Source of the DNA: Cytophagales bacterium
GTDB lineage: Bacteria; Bacteroidota; Bacteroidia; Cytophagales; JAAEPT01
DNA: 5,291 bases
Direction of reading: 5' to 3'
Assembly (NCBI GenBank): GCA_011524675.1
Contig: WTJX01000389.1
Coordinates: forward strand, 1-5,291
Positions 4,993 through 5,291 of this stretch are shown here, in pieces (position 1 is the stretch's first letter; every line of letters begins with the position of its first letter). Below the pieces are notes generated by a model that was given only the letters and a program-made list of their open reading frames with translations, did no database searches and was not told where the DNA came from. Both the position numbers and the translations under genes were made by a program.

Positions 4993-5291
4993 ATGGAAAA
5001 AAGAACAGAATTAGGCACGTTAGGAGAGTTTGGTTTGATCGACCGTATTAAAGGTAAGCTCCCAGCCTTTGCAAACAATACAGTAAAAGGCATAGGTGAT
5101 GATGCAGCCGTCTTGCAGCAAACAGGAGGTAATTTGACCCTAGTATCTACCGATATGCTGGTAGAGGGCATACACTTTGACCTTAGTTATACCCCTTTAA
5201 AGCACTTAGGCTACAAATGTGTTGCCGTCAATGTTTCGGATATAGCCGCCATGAATGGCATTCCAAAACAAATAACCGTATCACTAGCATT
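4993..5291 (+). CDS. thiL: Thiamine-monophosphate kinase, 3'-truncated
   Basis: ThiL phosphorylates thiamine monophosphate with ATP to make thiamine diphosphate, the active coenzyme, in the cytoplasm. The first 99 codons are present and the frame runs off the right edge without a stop. The family is usually about 330-350 residues. The translation opens MEKRTELGTLGEFGLIDRI. It then gives GIGDDAAV (33-40), the N-terminal Asp-Asp that binds Mg-nucleotide in the PurM/ThiL fold. STDMLVEGIHFDL (52-64) and HLGYKCVAVNVSDIAAMNG (71-89) follow, both hallmarks of ThiL. ATG 4993 fits the normal N-terminus, where a TELGEFGLI-like segment precedes the kinase core. No Shine-Dalgarno and no clear -7 box is visible in the 133-bp spacer. 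No other thiamine genes are in view, and the gene seems unrelated to its upstream neighbours. Confidence 0.95.
   Translation, partial: MEKRTELGTLGEFGLIDRIKGKLPAFANNTVKGIGDDAAVLQQTGGNLTLVSTDMLVEGIHFDLSYTPLKHLGYKCVAVNVSDIAAMNGIPKQITVSLA

Overview
The window most likely comes from a Bacteroidota chromosome, probably a Cytophagales-type marine or environmental genome. The evidence is AT-rich DNA, starts without Shine-Dalgarno sequences, a TAnnTTTG-type -7 promoter box, gene families typical of the phylum, and intergenic spacers full of short repeats ('tagtccat', 'gctaaaagctaat', 'cttcgta'). The phylum call is fairly secure. The order is an inference, and nothing in the sequence fixes the species.

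Layout (all genes on the + strand): (1) 1-830, the C-terminal two thirds of a carboxy(nor)spermidine dehydrogenase of the saccharopine-dehydrogenase family, cut by the left edge. (2) 831-1256, a repeat-rich spacer holding a 260-bp palindromic repeat element (copy A) and a degenerate tandem duplication of its tail. (3) 1257-2399, nspC, carboxynorspermidine/carboxyspermidine decarboxylase. (4) 2400-2635, a second spacer with a shorter copy of the same element (copy B, 174 bp, same orientation) and an isolated copy of its terminal motif. (5) 2636-3049, a small MGMT-family-like protein lacking the alkyl-acceptor cysteine motif. (6) 3073-4356, a complete soluble cytochrome P450, 23 bp downstream and probably co-transcribed. 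(7) 4416-4859, a stand-alone HsdR_N-type PD-(D/E)XK nuclease-domain protein whose start sits immediately after a Bacteroidota -7 box. (8) 4860-4992, a spacer with 7-bp tandem repeats. (9) 4993-5291, the N-terminal third of thiL (thiamine-monophosphate kinase), cut by the right edge.

The first and third items are successive enzymes of the alternative spermidine/norspermidine route (aspartate semialdehyde + diamine -> carboxy-polyamine -> polyamine), so they form a functional pair although repeat DNA separates them. The small protein and the P450 look like a two-gene unit of unknown purpose. The HsdR_N protein and ThiL look like unrelated housekeeping neighbours.

I found no clear new multi-gene system. 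The observations most worth following are the repeat family bracketing nspC and the pairing of a cysteine-less MGMT-like protein with a P450.
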